From G963665925 sp963676345 (GTDB taxonomy: Bacteria; Bacillota; Clostridia; Peptostreptococcales; Acidaminobacteraceae), in NCBI GenBank assembly GCA_963676345.2, contig CAXXTS010000003.1:1-64000 (forward strand): a DNA stretch of 64,000 nucleotides. Direction: 5' to 3'. Below the pieces are notes generated by a model. It was not told the DNA's origin and searched no databases. It worked only from the letters and a program-made list of their open reading frames with translations. This document shows, in pieces, positions 34,976 to 44,056 of the stretch (position 1 is its first letter; each line of letters starts with the position of its first letter). The translations under genes and the position numbers were made by a program.

Positions 34976-37900
34976 ATGCGTAAGAAATATATGACATCAG
35001 TCATTTTACTAATAGTAATGATTGTTTTTCAATCCGTCCCGGTTTATGCTTCTGATGAAGCGGGCATTATGGTCACTGCCAAGCATTTGAATTTACCAGA
35101 AGAATATCGGATTGACCTAACGCAGAGTGACATTGAAAACAGTCCATATATACTGCATGATTCAGTCTCTGACAGTGGAGATTACATTTACTTTAATAAT
35201 GCAAGAGTCGATATGGACATGGAAATTGATTTTCCCAGAGTGAAGGTCAATACCTATAATGCATCCTGGAATGATGCTTCAGACTATATGATCATAACCA
35301 GTGCTTTTTCGGGCATGTTTTCAGAAGAGAACGGTCAGATGATATTATCTGGCAAGCTGTATTTGGTAATATCTGTTCCAGAAGCAGATATTCCGGACCA
35401 AGTGGATGTATTTGATGTCAAGTATAGGAAGGTTTCAGAAGAAGCTGTGACAGCGTTAACGACTGAAGAGTGGATGGATGAGCTTCCAGAACTTGAAAGT
35501 AAAATGCCAGCCTTATTTGGGACTTATCCGAAATCTGATGGGACGCCTTATATAGGTATGTGGAATGCGTATGAGCTACGGAATGCAAATACAGGGGAAA
35601 ACCTTAATATTCTACAGTTGGACCGTTCCAGACTTTTCGCCTTCAGATACAAAAATGAAGATTTTTCAAATATGGGGAGCACTGGGGGCAGTCAAAGTGC
35701 ATCTGACGGCGGATCTGTGACCAGCACAAATACAGGTGGCGGTTCTAGCGATTGGGACGATGATGGCGGAAGTCCATTATCTGGCCTGCTAGGCTTAGGG
35801 GTCGGCGTGGCAGCTGTAGCTGGGCTCATGCACAGCCGCAAAAAAAGAAAACAGAAAAAGGTTCAGAAAAAAAACAAGAAAAAAAGGTCTAAAAAACAAA
35901 AGAACAAACTGCCGACTACAGATAAAGAGATCCTCGATGCTTGGAATGATGCGGCTACCAATACGGATGACAGTCTTATAACCGATAGTGATGTTAGGGA
36001 TTATGAAACTTGGGAAAAAGGTGAAGAAATCGATTCTGACGACATGGAGATAGAGCCGGACTTCCAGAATAATTCCTATGAAGACGCTTCTGTCGATGAT
36101 GCATCTGAAGACAATAATGTGGAAGACGATACGGATGATGATGACGAGGAAAAAGCAAAACTCATTGTCAGTGACAGCAATCTGCTCTTGGTTCAGGGAA
36201 AGAAGGATCAGGTTCGCATTAAAGCGTCGATGATTCGTACAAAACGCGATTATGACTTTGAACTTGAAATGGACCTCGGTTCCACAGCAAGAGCAAATGT
36301 TGAAGTCATTGATGGCAGACAGATTTATATACATTTCGAGGTGGCTGATGCGAATCTAGGGTTTGCAGAAACGTGCAGAGAGTTTAGTGGTCAAATTAGA
36401 GCCACTAGTGGTGAAAATGTTTACAGTAGGGATATTTCTCTTGTGGTTGGACAGGAAGGGTTCTTCTTAGACTCAGAAGAACCTGTCAAGATTGTTGCAG
36501 ATGCAGAGACCATCACAGACTTAAGGTTCACGGCTACTAGAATAAATGACAATCATCTGATTACGGATTTTAGGAAACTCGACGCCAATAAATTTCAATT
36601 TGAATTCAAAGCCGATGACCCAATTTCAGCAAATGCATTTGAGGCTGCAGACATCAATTTTGAAGTGATACCAGAGCTTGAAGGCCTGGGTAAGGCGGCA
36701 GACAACTACGATAAGAACAACACATTTGTCACTTTGAACTATCGTCTTAAAACCAAAAACCCACTGCCTTCTGGAAAGAATAAGGACAGTGATTACAACA
36801 GCTACAAAGGCACTCTGACAGTGACTTCCTTAGAAGATCCAGACATTCAGAAGTGGGTTGATGTTGAGCTCCTCTTACCTGCAGAACCGCCAGAATCGCA
36901 GAAAATTGAAGAGGAATACGCGTTCACCAAAGCGTTTATTCATAAATATGTGCCGGAAAAAACGGGATATAGAGAGAAATATCTGGCACTCCTAGAGAAA
37001 AACAAAATAATCTGGGGCTCAAAAGGTATTTATGAGTTCCGCCATAAAATGTGGCGTACAGCTCAAAAGCTGTGGGAAGCTGAAGGTCTTCAGGGTTATG
37101 TGGACATACAGAAGCAGATTGAAAGGTACGATGAAATCCGCAGCTGGGTAGAATGGATGGGAGACATTGCACTTTCGGTTGTCCTTAATGTCTATACAAG
37201 TCCAGGGGTGGGTGGTGCAGCCACTCAAATGGTCATTGAGATGTTCAAGGATACCTTGAAATCCTTAATCAATCATTATAAAGACACTGTAGAGATGAAA
37301 GGCAAGTTTACCAAAAAAGATATTGAAGTGTGGCAGGATCAGCAGCTGGAGCAACTGCTCTTCTCTTCACCAGACCGATTGGTTTCTGTAGCCTCTATGA
37401 AAGGCATCATCAAGGGACCTAAAATGTTCATGTATATGCTGGGGGTTATGTTCCTGAGAGGCCTATTCACAGACAAAGGTCTGTGGCAGAAATGGGGAGA
37501 ACTTTCAGTTTCAGATGATGGAGAAGGTGAAGTCGTAACCGATCTTTTTACAGCCCTATACCGTGCTACAAAAGAGTTTGCCAAGGGTATGAGCACCACC
37601 CTAATTGTCATGTTCCTAACCAAACACACCATTAAGTCTGCCATTCGACATAACCAGTACATTCATAAGGGGCATACGGCGCAGAAACCGATTAAGGTTG
37701 ATCCGGATGTTCAAAAACAGTTTGTGGTCGATGAATATAAACGCAAGCAGATTCCTATGAAACAGAACAGAACATTTGTGGTCGATGAGCTTCCATCAAC
37801 TGTGAAAGCCTTGGTGGATAATGCTAAAAATGGTGCTGCGACCTTAGATGATGTCATCAACTGTCTCAAGGATACAGAGTATAATACCATGCGTTCTTTG

Positions 37901-38677
37901 AAAAATGCGCCAAAGAATATCCAGAAACTTTTCACAAAAACCTACAGGGAAAAGCTTTTGAAGCCACATGATCAGCATATTATCAAACACTTGCAAAAGC
38001 AGACAGATGTTCCGTGGGGGACTAAAATCGTTGAGGGCAAACCAACAAAGGCACTGATCAAGATTTTTGAGACATCAGGCTCGGATTTCAGTCAAGACAG
38101 GGATTATGTGCCAAAATACCTTGATCAGCACGGAAACTGGCGTGAAATCAAAACATCCGCTTGGCTGTCGGAGTCTAATAGCTGGTGGAAGAAGGAGACA
38201 GGGTTTGACGCAGAAACCCTCCAGCAGATGGGCATGACGAAAAACGGCAGTGAAGCCTTCAGTGGTTATGCTACAGAAGGCTATAGCAGTAAAACGGGCA
38301 AATACGAAACCTTTGATCCACATATGAAAAAGGTCTATGAGGGAAAAGCCAAGTTGAAGGATGGCATTGGCTATGGTGCCTGTATAATGAACAAGATTAA
38401 AGGTGCCAACTGTTCGGCAGAAGCGATTGCCCAGTTGAAAAAGAGCATCATCAGCTATGAGAAGGTTGAAAAGAGCCACATTAAGCAGGGCTACAATGTG
38501 CCAAAGAAAGAGCTTGAGGTGAGTTTGGCAATGGAAGCAATCAAGCTGGCGCCAGACGATCACATGGCGACGCCGGAGGTTATTGGTAAAATCAACGGAT
38601 TGCTTTCAGAGCATACAGGCTTTACGGATTACATGAACTTCGCTAAGGAGCTCCAGATCATGTGCGGCAAGTTGTAG
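34976..38677 (+). CDS. Large membrane-anchored protein of unknown function
   Basis: 1233 residues. Residues 1-26 are a cleavable-looking signal peptide ending VPVYAS. About 230 extracellular residues follow, then a Gly/Ser-rich stretch and a glycine-zipper membrane segment (~261-281, LLGLGVGVAAVAGLM) with a very basic stop-transfer patch, so the large C-terminal part should be cytoplasmic. That part contains an acidic linker, two or three beta-sandwich-like regions (~390-640), hydrophobic helices near residues 720-740 and 805-885, and a C-terminal domain with ETSGSDFSQDRDYVPKYLD that I cannot assign. GAGG precedes the ATG, 20 bp after the zinc-ribbon gene. The C-terminal region resembles those of effector-like or polymorphic-toxin proteins only in layout, and no immunity-like gene follows. 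Confidence 0.8.
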   Translation: MRKKYMTSVILLIVMIVFQSVPVYASDEAGIMVTAKHLNLPEEYRIDLTQSDIENSPYILHDSVSDSGDYIYFNNARVDMDMEIDFPRVKVNTYNASWNDASDYMIITSAFSGMFSEENGQMILSGKLYLVISVPEADIPDQVDVFDVKYRKVSEEAVTALTTEEWMDELPELESKMPALFGTYPKSDGTPYIGMWNAYELRNANTGENLNILQLDRSRLFAFRYKNEDFSNMGSTGGSQSASDGGSVTSTNTGGGSSDWDDDGGSPLSGLLGLGVGVAAVAGLMHSRKKRKQKKVQKKNKKKRSKKQKNKLPTTDKEILDAWNDAATNTDDSLITDSDVRDYETWEKGEEIDSDDMEIEPDFQNNSYEDASVDDASEDNNVEDDTDDDDEEKAKLIVSDSNLLLVQGKKDQVRIKASMIRTKRDYDFELEMDLGSTARANVEVIDGRQIYIHFEVADANLGFAETCREFSGQIRATSGENVYSRDISLVVGQEGFFLDSEEPVKIVADAETITDLRFTATRINDNHLITDFRKLDANKFQFEFKADDPISANAFEAADINFEVIPELEGLGKAADNYDKNNTFVTLNYRLKTKNPLPSGKNKDSDYNSYKGTLTVTSLEDPDIQKWVDVELLLPAEPPESQKIEEEYAFTKAFIHKYVPEKTGYREKYLALLEKNKIIWGSKGIYEFRHKMWRTAQKLWEAEGLQGYVDIQKQIERYDEIRSWVEWMGDIALSVVLNVYTSPGVGGAATQMVIEMFKDTLKSLINHYKDTVEMKGKFTKKDIEVWQDQQLEQLLFSSPDRLVSVASMKGIIKGPKMFMYMLGVMFLRGLFTDKGLWQKWGELSVSDDGEGEVVTDLFTALYRATKEFAKGMSTTLIVMFLTKHTIKSAIRHNQYIHKGHTAQKPIKVDPDVQKQFVVDEYKRKQIPMKQNRTFVVDELPSTVKALVDNAKNGAATLDDVINCLKDTEYNTMRSLKNAPKNIQKLFTKTYREKLLKPHDQHIIKHLQKQTDVPWGTKIVEGKPTKALIKIFETSGSDFSQDRDYVPKYLDQHGNWREIKTSAWLSESNSWWKKETGFDAETLQQMGMTKNGSEAFSGYATEGYSSKTGKYETFDPHMKKVYEGKAKLKDGIGYGACIMNKIKGANCSAEAIAQLKKSIISYEKVEKSHIKQGYNVPKKELEVSLAMEAIKLAPDDHMATPEVIGKINGLLSEHTGFTDYMNFAKELQIMCGKL

Positions 38678-38774
38678 GTGAATACAAATCAAAAATGTAA
38701 TGGACGGTTTCACGTTGTAAAAAGTTGAATCGTGAACTGAAATTTAGATTTTTACGAAAGAAAGAGGTCAATTT

Positions 38775-38969
38775 ATGCCGGGAACAAAACGGTCCAACAT
38801 AAAACTAGGTATGACTGTAAAAGTCGTACAAAAAAAGGACCAGCGCAGTGGCGCATTAACGGAGGGTGTCGTACAAAAGCTTTTAACCAAGTCGCCAAAC
38901 CACCCCCACGGGATCAAGGTCATGCTTGAAAGCGGGATCGTGGGCCGTGTAAAAGAAGTTATGAAATAG
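38775..38969 (+). CDS. ywbE: YwbE family protein
   Basis: 64 residues matching the small, well-conserved YwbE (DUF2196) family along its length: RSNIKLGMTVKVVQKKDQRS, then the invariant-looking HPHGIKV and GIVGRVKEV. The fold resembles a KOW/SH3-like beta barrel. The function is unknown; nucleic-acid binding has been suggested only from the fold. GAAAGAGG precedes the ATG. It is monocistronic. Confidence 0.93.
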   Translation: MPGTKRSNIKLGMTVKVVQKKDQRSGALTEGVVQKLLTKSPNHPHGIKVMLESGIVGRVKEVMK

Positions 38970-39056
38970 GTCAGGTGTGCTGATAAAAGTAAGCCCTGTA
39001 AGTGTACACCTGATAAACAAGACTGAAAAAGTATAATCAGAACAAATTAAAAGAAG

Positions 39057-39106
39057 AGGCGTATGTTAGAAGACTTGAAAAAGTCCATCAGACATACGCC
39101 TTTTTG
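39057..39106. terminator. Terminator between ywbE and the convergent lipoprotein gene
   Basis: AGGCGTATGT pairs with ACATACGCCT, with a 25-base interior holding a small nested hairpin, followed by a T5 run on the plus strand. The minus strand is T-rich too. Confidence 0.8.
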
Positions 39107-39141
39107 TTTCTAGGTGTCAGAATTGTGCTTGAAACTTAAGC

Positions 39142-40269
39142 CTATTGAAGTGTAAGGTAGAGGCCGTTTTCAATATCATACATGATGTCATTGGCAAGAA
39201 TAACATAGCCCTGAATATCATTCACATTCGCGACAACCTCACCATCATTTACAGAGGTGTAATGGCCTTCACCTGTAGACGTCAGTTTAACCAGTGCTGG
39301 GTCAGCACCGCCACCACGTCTTGTAACGATAATGTCTTTCATGCCTTTTGTATCATGTTCACTGATAATAATGGGTGTGTGGATGAGGGTCAATTGAGTA
39401 ATCTCCCGAATGTCGCCTTCAAAATCAAAGGCGATGAGTGCTGAACTGCCGCCGGAACCACTTGTGTAAGGGCCCATTACCACTGCAAAGATTTCCTCGC
39501 GGCCATCTTCATTTAGGTCTACCAAGTTATAGTAGTATTTCGTTTTGTCGTAGAAGTCTTCTGGAATACCGTAAGTATCAATAATGAACTGCTCAAGTGC
39601 AGGGTAGGGTTCTGATTCGGCGAGCAGGTAATCTGGTTCATTTTCCAACTGTGTCATAAAGGCATGGTCAACTTTTGATGTAAGTGGCTGGTCTGGCAAT
39701 ATCAATTGCAAATCCACCGTGCCATAACCTTTATAAAGGTGAATGTACTTACCGTCCATAAACCAAGTGGCATTTGTAAATCCTGCTTCAGATGGAATAT
39801 CGTTGTTTTCTGAGGGCTCACCCAGCGCCTTGATTATTTCTTTTTTGAGTTCATCGAAGTTGTTCTCACCCAAATGCACCGTGATGCTGTTGATGACATT
39901 ATTTGTGTCAATGGATGTATAGAGCGTGGTCTGAATGCCAAAAGCTGTAACGGGATAGCTGCGTCCAATCAAAAAGGTGCCATCTGCTGAATAAATTTCC
40001 TCACTGTTTTCAAAGTAGGCGCTTGAAGCTTCATGTGTTTCTCCAAGCAGGTGGATCGCAGTTGAGAGGAAGTTTTCTTTTAAAGGGCTCACACTTTGGC
40101 CATTTTCATCATGTTGCTTTAGGTCTTCAACGACTTCAGTCTGTGTTTTTGACGGTGTGTCCTCTTCGGTTGCATTACTTACAGGTGCTTGCGATGAATT
40201 TGTGCTACAGCCGGTGCTCATGAGTGCCACGGCAAGTGTTGTTGTAAGAATAAATTTCTTAAATTTCAT
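39142..40269 (-). CDS. Lipoprotein of unknown function
   Basis: 375 residues with a lipoprotein signal (ALMSTGC lipobox, Cys21) and a Ser/Thr/Glu-rich tether, so it should be anchored outside the membrane. The middle (~60-200) is an alpha/beta region with no named family. The last third includes LVDLNEDGREEIFAVVMG, resembling an FG-GAP or calcium-binding DxNxDG loop. GGAG precedes the ATG. It is divergent from the ECF sigma operon; a TGAAACTTTTTGA element that could be an ECF -35 region lies ~100 bases upstream, so it may be a target of that sigma factor. Confidence 0.75.
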   Translation of the reverse strand: MKFKKFILTTTLAVALMSTGCSTNSSQAPVSNATEEDTPSKTQTEVVEDLKQHDENGQSVSPLKENFLSTAIHLLGETHEASSAYFENSEEIYSADGTFLIGRSYPVTAFGIQTTLYTSIDTNNVINSITVHLGENNFDELKKEIIKALGEPSENNDIPSEAGFTNATWFMDGKYIHLYKGYGTVDLQLILPDQPLTSKVDHAFMTQLENEPDYLLAESEPYPALEQFIIDTYGIPEDFYDKTKYYYNLVDLNEDGREEIFAVVMGPYTSGSGGSSALIAFDFEGDIREITQLTLIHTPIIISEHDTKGMKDIIVTRRGGGADPALVKLTSTGEGHYTSVNDGEVVANVNDIQGYVILANDIMYDIENGLYLTLQ

Positions 40270-40369
40270 GATGGGATCTCCTCATAGGTCAAACAAAGTT
40301 TTAAAGATAATTACATAAAGGCTCAAGGCCGTATTTTGACAAATAACATATATTAGACAGGTGCTGGTG

Positions 40370-40470
40370 TCAAAAAGTTTCAACTCAAAATAATTTTTTT
40401 CACTTTTTTATTGGATTTTTATTGGACACCATCTGACTAAGTCTGGTTGACTGGAAATGAAACTTTTTGA
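40370..40470. promoter_or_regulatory. Divergent ECF-type promoter region with a 13-bp inverted repeat
   Basis: TCAAAAAGTTTCA (40370-40382) and TGAAACTTTTTGA (40458-40470) are exact inverted copies 75 bases apart, between the lipoprotein gene and the sigma factor gene. Each reads TGAAAC in the direction of its gene, matching the -35 element of Firmicute ECF sigma factors. On the minus strand TGTCTAAT lies 17 bases further, similar to a CGTC-type -10. The plus-strand -10 is less clear (ACTCAAAT). The remainder of 40270-40636 holds only leader sequence. Confidence 0.6.
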
Positions 40471-40636
40471 GCCTTACCAGACTCAAATAAATAAACACCA
40501 AGACAAACTAAATGTAGTTTGACTGGAGTTTAGCAGATGACTATTAAAAATATAAAACAGAGTTCATTAAATGACAGGCACTTGATTCAGAGGGTATTAT
40601 AAGAAAACGGGTAAATATTAAGCACGGGGTGAGAAA

Positions 40637-41164
40637 ATGATACCGATAGCGTTAAGTAGAAGAAAACAATCCAAAGAAAAGCAGTTCATAGAAATGCTTG
40701 AAAGAGATAAGGCACAGTTTTACAGAATGGCATACAGCTACATGCGAAATGAGCACGACGCACTGGATGTTGTTCAAGAAAGTGTTTGTAAGGCGTATGA
40801 ACATTTAAGCGATTTACGTGAAATCAAATATATGAAAACATGGTTTACAAGAATTTTAATCAATACTTCAAGGGGCATGTTGAAACAAATAAAGCGACAA
40901 AAACCAGATGCCTTTATTGAAACTGATCTTGAAGACAATAAGGATGCCATAAACCAAACAGAGTCTAAAATGGATTTAATGCATTCTTTGGGTCAGTTGA
41001 ACGAGAAAGAAAAGGCCATTATTCTACTCAGGTACTTTGAAGATTATAAACTTGAGGATGTGTCACGTACAGTGGAATTACCACTGAATACCACAAAATC
41101 GATTCTTTACAGGGCGCTAAGAAAAATGCGGGTTAATCTGGAGGAGGCATTTATCCATGAATAA
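40637..41164 (+). CDS. ECF-type RNA polymerase sigma factor
   Basis: 175 residues, typical for an ECF sigma. Region 2 is seen in FYRMAYSYMRNEHDALDVVQ with KYMKTWFTRILIN, and region 4 in LNEKEKAIILLRYFEDYKLE and the helix-turn-helix VELPLNTTKSILYRALRKMR. It directs RNA polymerase to stress or envelope promoters. Its end overlaps the start of a DUF4179 anti-sigma-like gene by 8 bases, the usual paired arrangement. An inverted TGAAAC element upstream suggests autoregulation and shared control of the divergent lipoprotein gene. Confidence 0.93.
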   Translation: MIPIALSRRKQSKEKQFIEMLERDKAQFYRMAYSYMRNEHDALDVVQESVCKAYEHLSDLREIKYMKTWFTRILINTSRGMLKQIKRQKPDAFIETDLEDNKDAINQTESKMDLMHSLGQLNEKEKAIILLRYFEDYKLEDVSRTVELPLNTTKSILYRALRKMRVNLEEAFIHE

Positions 41165-42116
41165 TATATACAATGATGATACTCTAAAACAGCAGTATAT
41201 GGATATAGATATACCTGTGGCGCTTGATGAAGCCATATTAGAGGGATTAAATAGGGGTAAAAGAAAGGCTGGATATCAGCGTATGAAGCGGATCACATTA
41301 TCCGCGGCGGCGGTTCTGCTGATCGTGGTGAGTGCGCTTACAGTTGGAGTCAATGTCTCCCCGGCCTTTGCAGATGCGCTCTCAGATATGCCCGTAATTG
41401 GACGAATTGTCGAAGTTCTGCGTTTTGTCGACGGAACAGCTGTAGGTGGAAGCATTACAGACGGTATGGATATCGATCAGATGGAGATTGTCAGCAGAGA
41501 GGAGACAGAGCAATTTGTAATTCATTTTAATCAGGGCAGTGAGGTGCAGACCGGTACAGGTGCCTACAAAGTTCAGGCATACCAGAATCCGAATATATAT
41601 CAGTTTGACATAGGCGGTGCTCGGATGATCTCTGCAAGGGAAGACTTTGAGGCTATTCGCGGGCTTGAGCGTGTTAAAGATGTGTATACGCTGATGACGC
41701 TTGATGATTCCCTTATTCGATTTCAAGTGGTTTTTGAACCGTTTACTGATGTGGAAATTGTTCAAATAAGCGATCCAAACGGACTCATGGTCACCTTATC
41801 AAATTCAGAATCCACTTCTGCAAATGAAAGCAAAGGGGATGAAGTCATATATACCGTACGGTCCAAATCCTATCCTTACTCAGAAAACCTGGGACATCTT
41901 GAAGAAGACCTGATGTGGCAAGAAAGAGAAGCGGTTATTTCGACATACAGAATCATAAAAGACCAGGCGGGGACCTTTGTGTTTGAGCTCGGGCAATTTG
42001 ATGGTGAGAAATCTGCACAAGCTTTTATAGATCAAGTAAAAGACCAGCTTTCCATGGATTTATTTATTGAAGTCCGTTCAGCATCGGATTTGCCAGGGGC
42101 GCTAAAGGCAGAATAG
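41157..42116 (+). CDS. DUF4179 domain membrane protein, probable anti-sigma factor
   Basis: 319 residues. The short cytoplasmic N-terminus (~1-42) is followed by one membrane span (~43-60, ITLSAAAVLLIVVSALTVGV) and the DUF4179 signature SPAFADALSDMPVIGRIVEV. The rest is a ~230-residue extracytoplasmic sensor region. Such proteins hold a partner ECF sigma at the membrane until an envelope signal releases it. It overlaps the sigma gene by 8 bp (ATGAATAA), so stoichiometry is probably set by coupled translation. No zinc anti-sigma HxxxCxxC motif is seen, as is usual for this group. Confidence 0.88.
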   Translation: MNNIYNDDTLKQQYMDIDIPVALDEAILEGLNRGKRKAGYQRMKRITLSAAAVLLIVVSALTVGVNVSPAFADALSDMPVIGRIVEVLRFVDGTAVGGSITDGMDIDQMEIVSREETEQFVIHFNQGSEVQTGTGAYKVQAYQNPNIYQFDIGGARMISAREDFEAIRGLERVKDVYTLMTLDDSLIRFQVVFEPFTDVEIVQISDPNGLMVTLSNSESTSANESKGDEVIYTVRSKSYPYSENLGHLEEDLMWQEREAVISTYRIIKDQAGTFVFELGQFDGEKSAQAFIDQVKDQLSMDLFIEVRSASDLPGALKAE

Positions 42117-42140
42117 CTTTTAACAACACCGCTTATGTAA

Positions 42141-42332
42141 GCGCTTGTTGCTAAGCAAAATGGCATATGCTTAGACGTTTTTCATAATATTGATATTTTT
42201 CTAGTCGGCCTCTTCCTCTATACTTTTTTGTATAAACAGTGGGAAAATTTTGAAAAACGCATTGCTAAATTTAATGCGAATATGTACATTGCCAAAAGCA
42301 CGGGAAAGAATCAGTATTCTATTGGGCCGTAA
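42141..42332 (+). pseudogene. Relic of a GGDEF-domain (diguanylate cyclase) gene
   Basis: An open stretch without a start codon or ribosome binding site ends in MYIAKSTGKNQYSIGP before a TAA at 42330. The string MYxAKxxGKNxY is the conserved last helix and strand of GGDEF domains. The preceding residues (KQWENFEKRIAKFNA) fit the helix before it poorly, and nothing like the catalytic GGDEF remains. A decayed gene end is the simplest reading. Confidence 0.45.
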
Positions 42333-42340
42333 AGAAAAAT

Positions 42341-42437
42341 AAAGAGGTCTATGTGTCTTCTGAATCGACCTGCTCTAAGATTAGACAGACGTCTAATTTA
42401 AAAGAGCGGATTCAGTATTCACATAGACCTCTTTTTA
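42341..42437. terminator. Compound bidirectional terminator with nested hairpins
   Basis: A perfect 15-bp outer stem (AAAGAGGTCTATGTG at 42341 with its complement at 42420-42434) encloses CTGAATC/GATTCAG and GCTCT/AGAGC stems. At its centre is the perfect hairpin ATTAGAC-AGAC-GTCTAAT (42380-42397). T tracts lie on both sides. It separates the anti-sigma gene region from the convergent YjiH gene. The inner palindrome is the same as in the terminator at 6432-6524. Confidence 0.85.
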
Positions 42438-42467
42438 GGCTGTTTTTAGATAGCCATTCCCTTTGAT

Positions 42468-43820
42468 TTAGTAGGCTAAAATCCCGATATAAACAAGTGC
42501 GCGCGTTGTAATAAAGAGCAAAGGCAGTGAAATGGCAGTTCTAAAGGCAAAGACTTTTATGACATCCCATAAGTTCAGGCCTATTTTGCTTTTTACGAGC
42601 ACCATGCCTGTTTCTGACATGAAGACAAACTGTGTAAAAGCCAGAACACCAATTAGAAATCTGGATGACTCAGACAGGGACTCGCCGATAAAAAGGGCAG
42701 GCAGGTACATGTCAGCGAAACCGACAAGTGCCGCAGGCGCCATCAGTTGGGCGGTAGCGGGGCTGTAGCCTGCTAAATGAAATACAGGAATGAGCGGCGC
42801 ACTGATCATGCTGAAAAAGGATGTATATTCAGCAATTATCAGAGAGAAGGTCCCCACGAGCATAATTATTGGCAAGAAGCCTACATATACATTGACCACG
42901 CCTTTTAATGCATCCTTAAAGGCTTTTGACAGGCTGGTGTTTTGAGCCATTTCAGTTGCCTGAGTAAATGCGTAAGACAGGGTAGAGGTGCCTTCTGGAA
43001 TCTCAATTTTATTTGGAGAGACGCCTTCAAAATAGGTCGCACTGAATTTTTTCAGGGGCATTTTAGAAGTAATGACGGCGAGAATGACCGTGATCAGTGC
43101 GATGGTGCCATAAAATATTGGAAAGATGTCTGAAAATCCAAGTTCTTCTGCTACCGCGGATGCAAAGGCAATCCCAACGATAGAGAAGCTGGTCGCAATG
43201 ATGTAGGCCTCGCGCTTGTTGTAGTAGCCTCTTTGGTACTGGGTATCTGTAACCACGATGCCGATTGTACCATCTCCTACAAAGGATGCGATGGCGTCAA
43301 CTGCTGAATAGCCAGGGACGTTGAAGAGCTTTTTAACAAGCGGGCCAAAGAGAATGCCTATAAATTCTACCGACCCAAAGTGCGTCAGTAGGGGGAGCAT
43401 GATTAGCCCTACAAAGAATGTAATGTAAAGCGTTGTGAGAAGACCGCCGTTTCCAGCCATCACCCCACCTGTATTTGGGTCTAGTATTATGTCTGCAAGT
43501 GGCATGCCCTCAAACCAGTTTAAAAGGACCATAAGGTATAAGAAAGATCCGCCGATTCTGAGAACTTGATTAGGCCAGCTGGTTTTAAAAACGGCGTTCC
43601 AGAATACACTTTTTACAGAGATCCAGTTAAATAGAATCGTTCCCAGCAAAACGAGGGATGCGCACACCATTGTAAATCCAATGAAGCCATCTAGAACATT
43701 TTCGGTAATCAAATTGATGATGTGTGAAATAGCAATTTTTTCAGCCCCCATAAAGTGAAAAGGCACAAGGAAAAATATAAAACCTGTGAGTGATAATAAA
43801 ATAAATTTGAACTTACCCAA
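42468..43820 (-). CDS. YjiH family membrane protein (nucleoside-transporter gate-type)
   Basis: 450 residues with about ten to eleven membrane helices. The features match the YjiH family: the N-terminal FFLVPFHFMGAEKIAISHII, a mid-region FVGDGTIGIVVTDTQYQRGYY typical of Gate (spore-maturation/nucleoside-recognition) domains, and VFMSETGMVLVKSKIGLNLW near the end. Members are putative solute transporters of unknown substrate. The ribosome binding site is weak (GGAGG about 11 bases upstream, before TTTATTC). It is monocistronic. Palindromic A/T-rich sequences upstream (43896-43960) may be operators. Confidence 0.85.
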   Translation of the reverse strand: MGKFKFILLSLTGFIFFLVPFHFMGAEKIAISHIINLITENVLDGFIGFTMVCASLVLLGTILFNWISVKSVFWNAVFKTSWPNQVLRIGGSFLYLMVLLNWFEGMPLADIILDPNTGGVMAGNGGLLTTLYITFFVGLIMLPLLTHFGSVEFIGILFGPLVKKLFNVPGYSAVDAIASFVGDGTIGIVVTDTQYQRGYYNKREAYIIATSFSIVGIAFASAVAEELGFSDIFPIFYGTIALITVILAVITSKMPLKKFSATYFEGVSPNKIEIPEGTSTLSYAFTQATEMAQNTSLSKAFKDALKGVVNVYVGFLPIIMLVGTFSLIIAEYTSFFSMISAPLIPVFHLAGYSPATAQLMAPAALVGFADMYLPALFIGESLSESSRFLIGVLAFTQFVFMSETGMVLVKSKIGLNLWDVIKVFAFRTAISLPLLFITTRALVYIGILAY

Positions 43821-43895
43821 GTGAATAAACCTCCATTTTTACTCATAAATTTGCAACTCAGTCAGTATAGCATGGTCAAAATATAGGAGCAATGA

Positions 43896-43907
43896 ATATG
43901 CGCATAT
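43896..43907. promoter_or_regulatory. Palindrome upstream of the YjiH gene
   Basis: ATATGCGCATAT is a perfect 12-bp palindrome 76 bases upstream of the start codon. Inverted ATGAATA/TATTCAT elements follow up to ~43945. An operator is plausible, but the regulator is not identifiable. Confidence 0.4.
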
Positions 43908-43970
43908 ATGAATAAAAATACATACTTTCATGAAATATTATTCATGGATATGACTAAAATGTCATTGTTA

Positions 43971-44008
43971 AAAAAAGCCCCTGAAAAAGCGAATGCTTTA
44001 TCAGGGGC
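43971..44008 (-). terminator. Terminator of the TPR-GGDEF gene
   Basis: Read on the minus strand, GCCCCTGA pairs with TCAGGGGC, with a small inner stem (AAAGCATTCGCTTT), followed by a T6 run. It lies 49 bases beyond the stop codon at 44057. Confidence 0.85.
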
Positions 44009-44056
44009 AGTGTGTTATAGGATTTGTTTGTATTCATAAAGTGAAATTTGCACGTG

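Noticed and set aside
34976..38677. Prophage or type VII polymorphic toxin
   Set aside because: There are no phage structural genes, no WXG or LXG motif and no adjacent immunity-like gene. The signal peptide plus internal membrane span do not fit.
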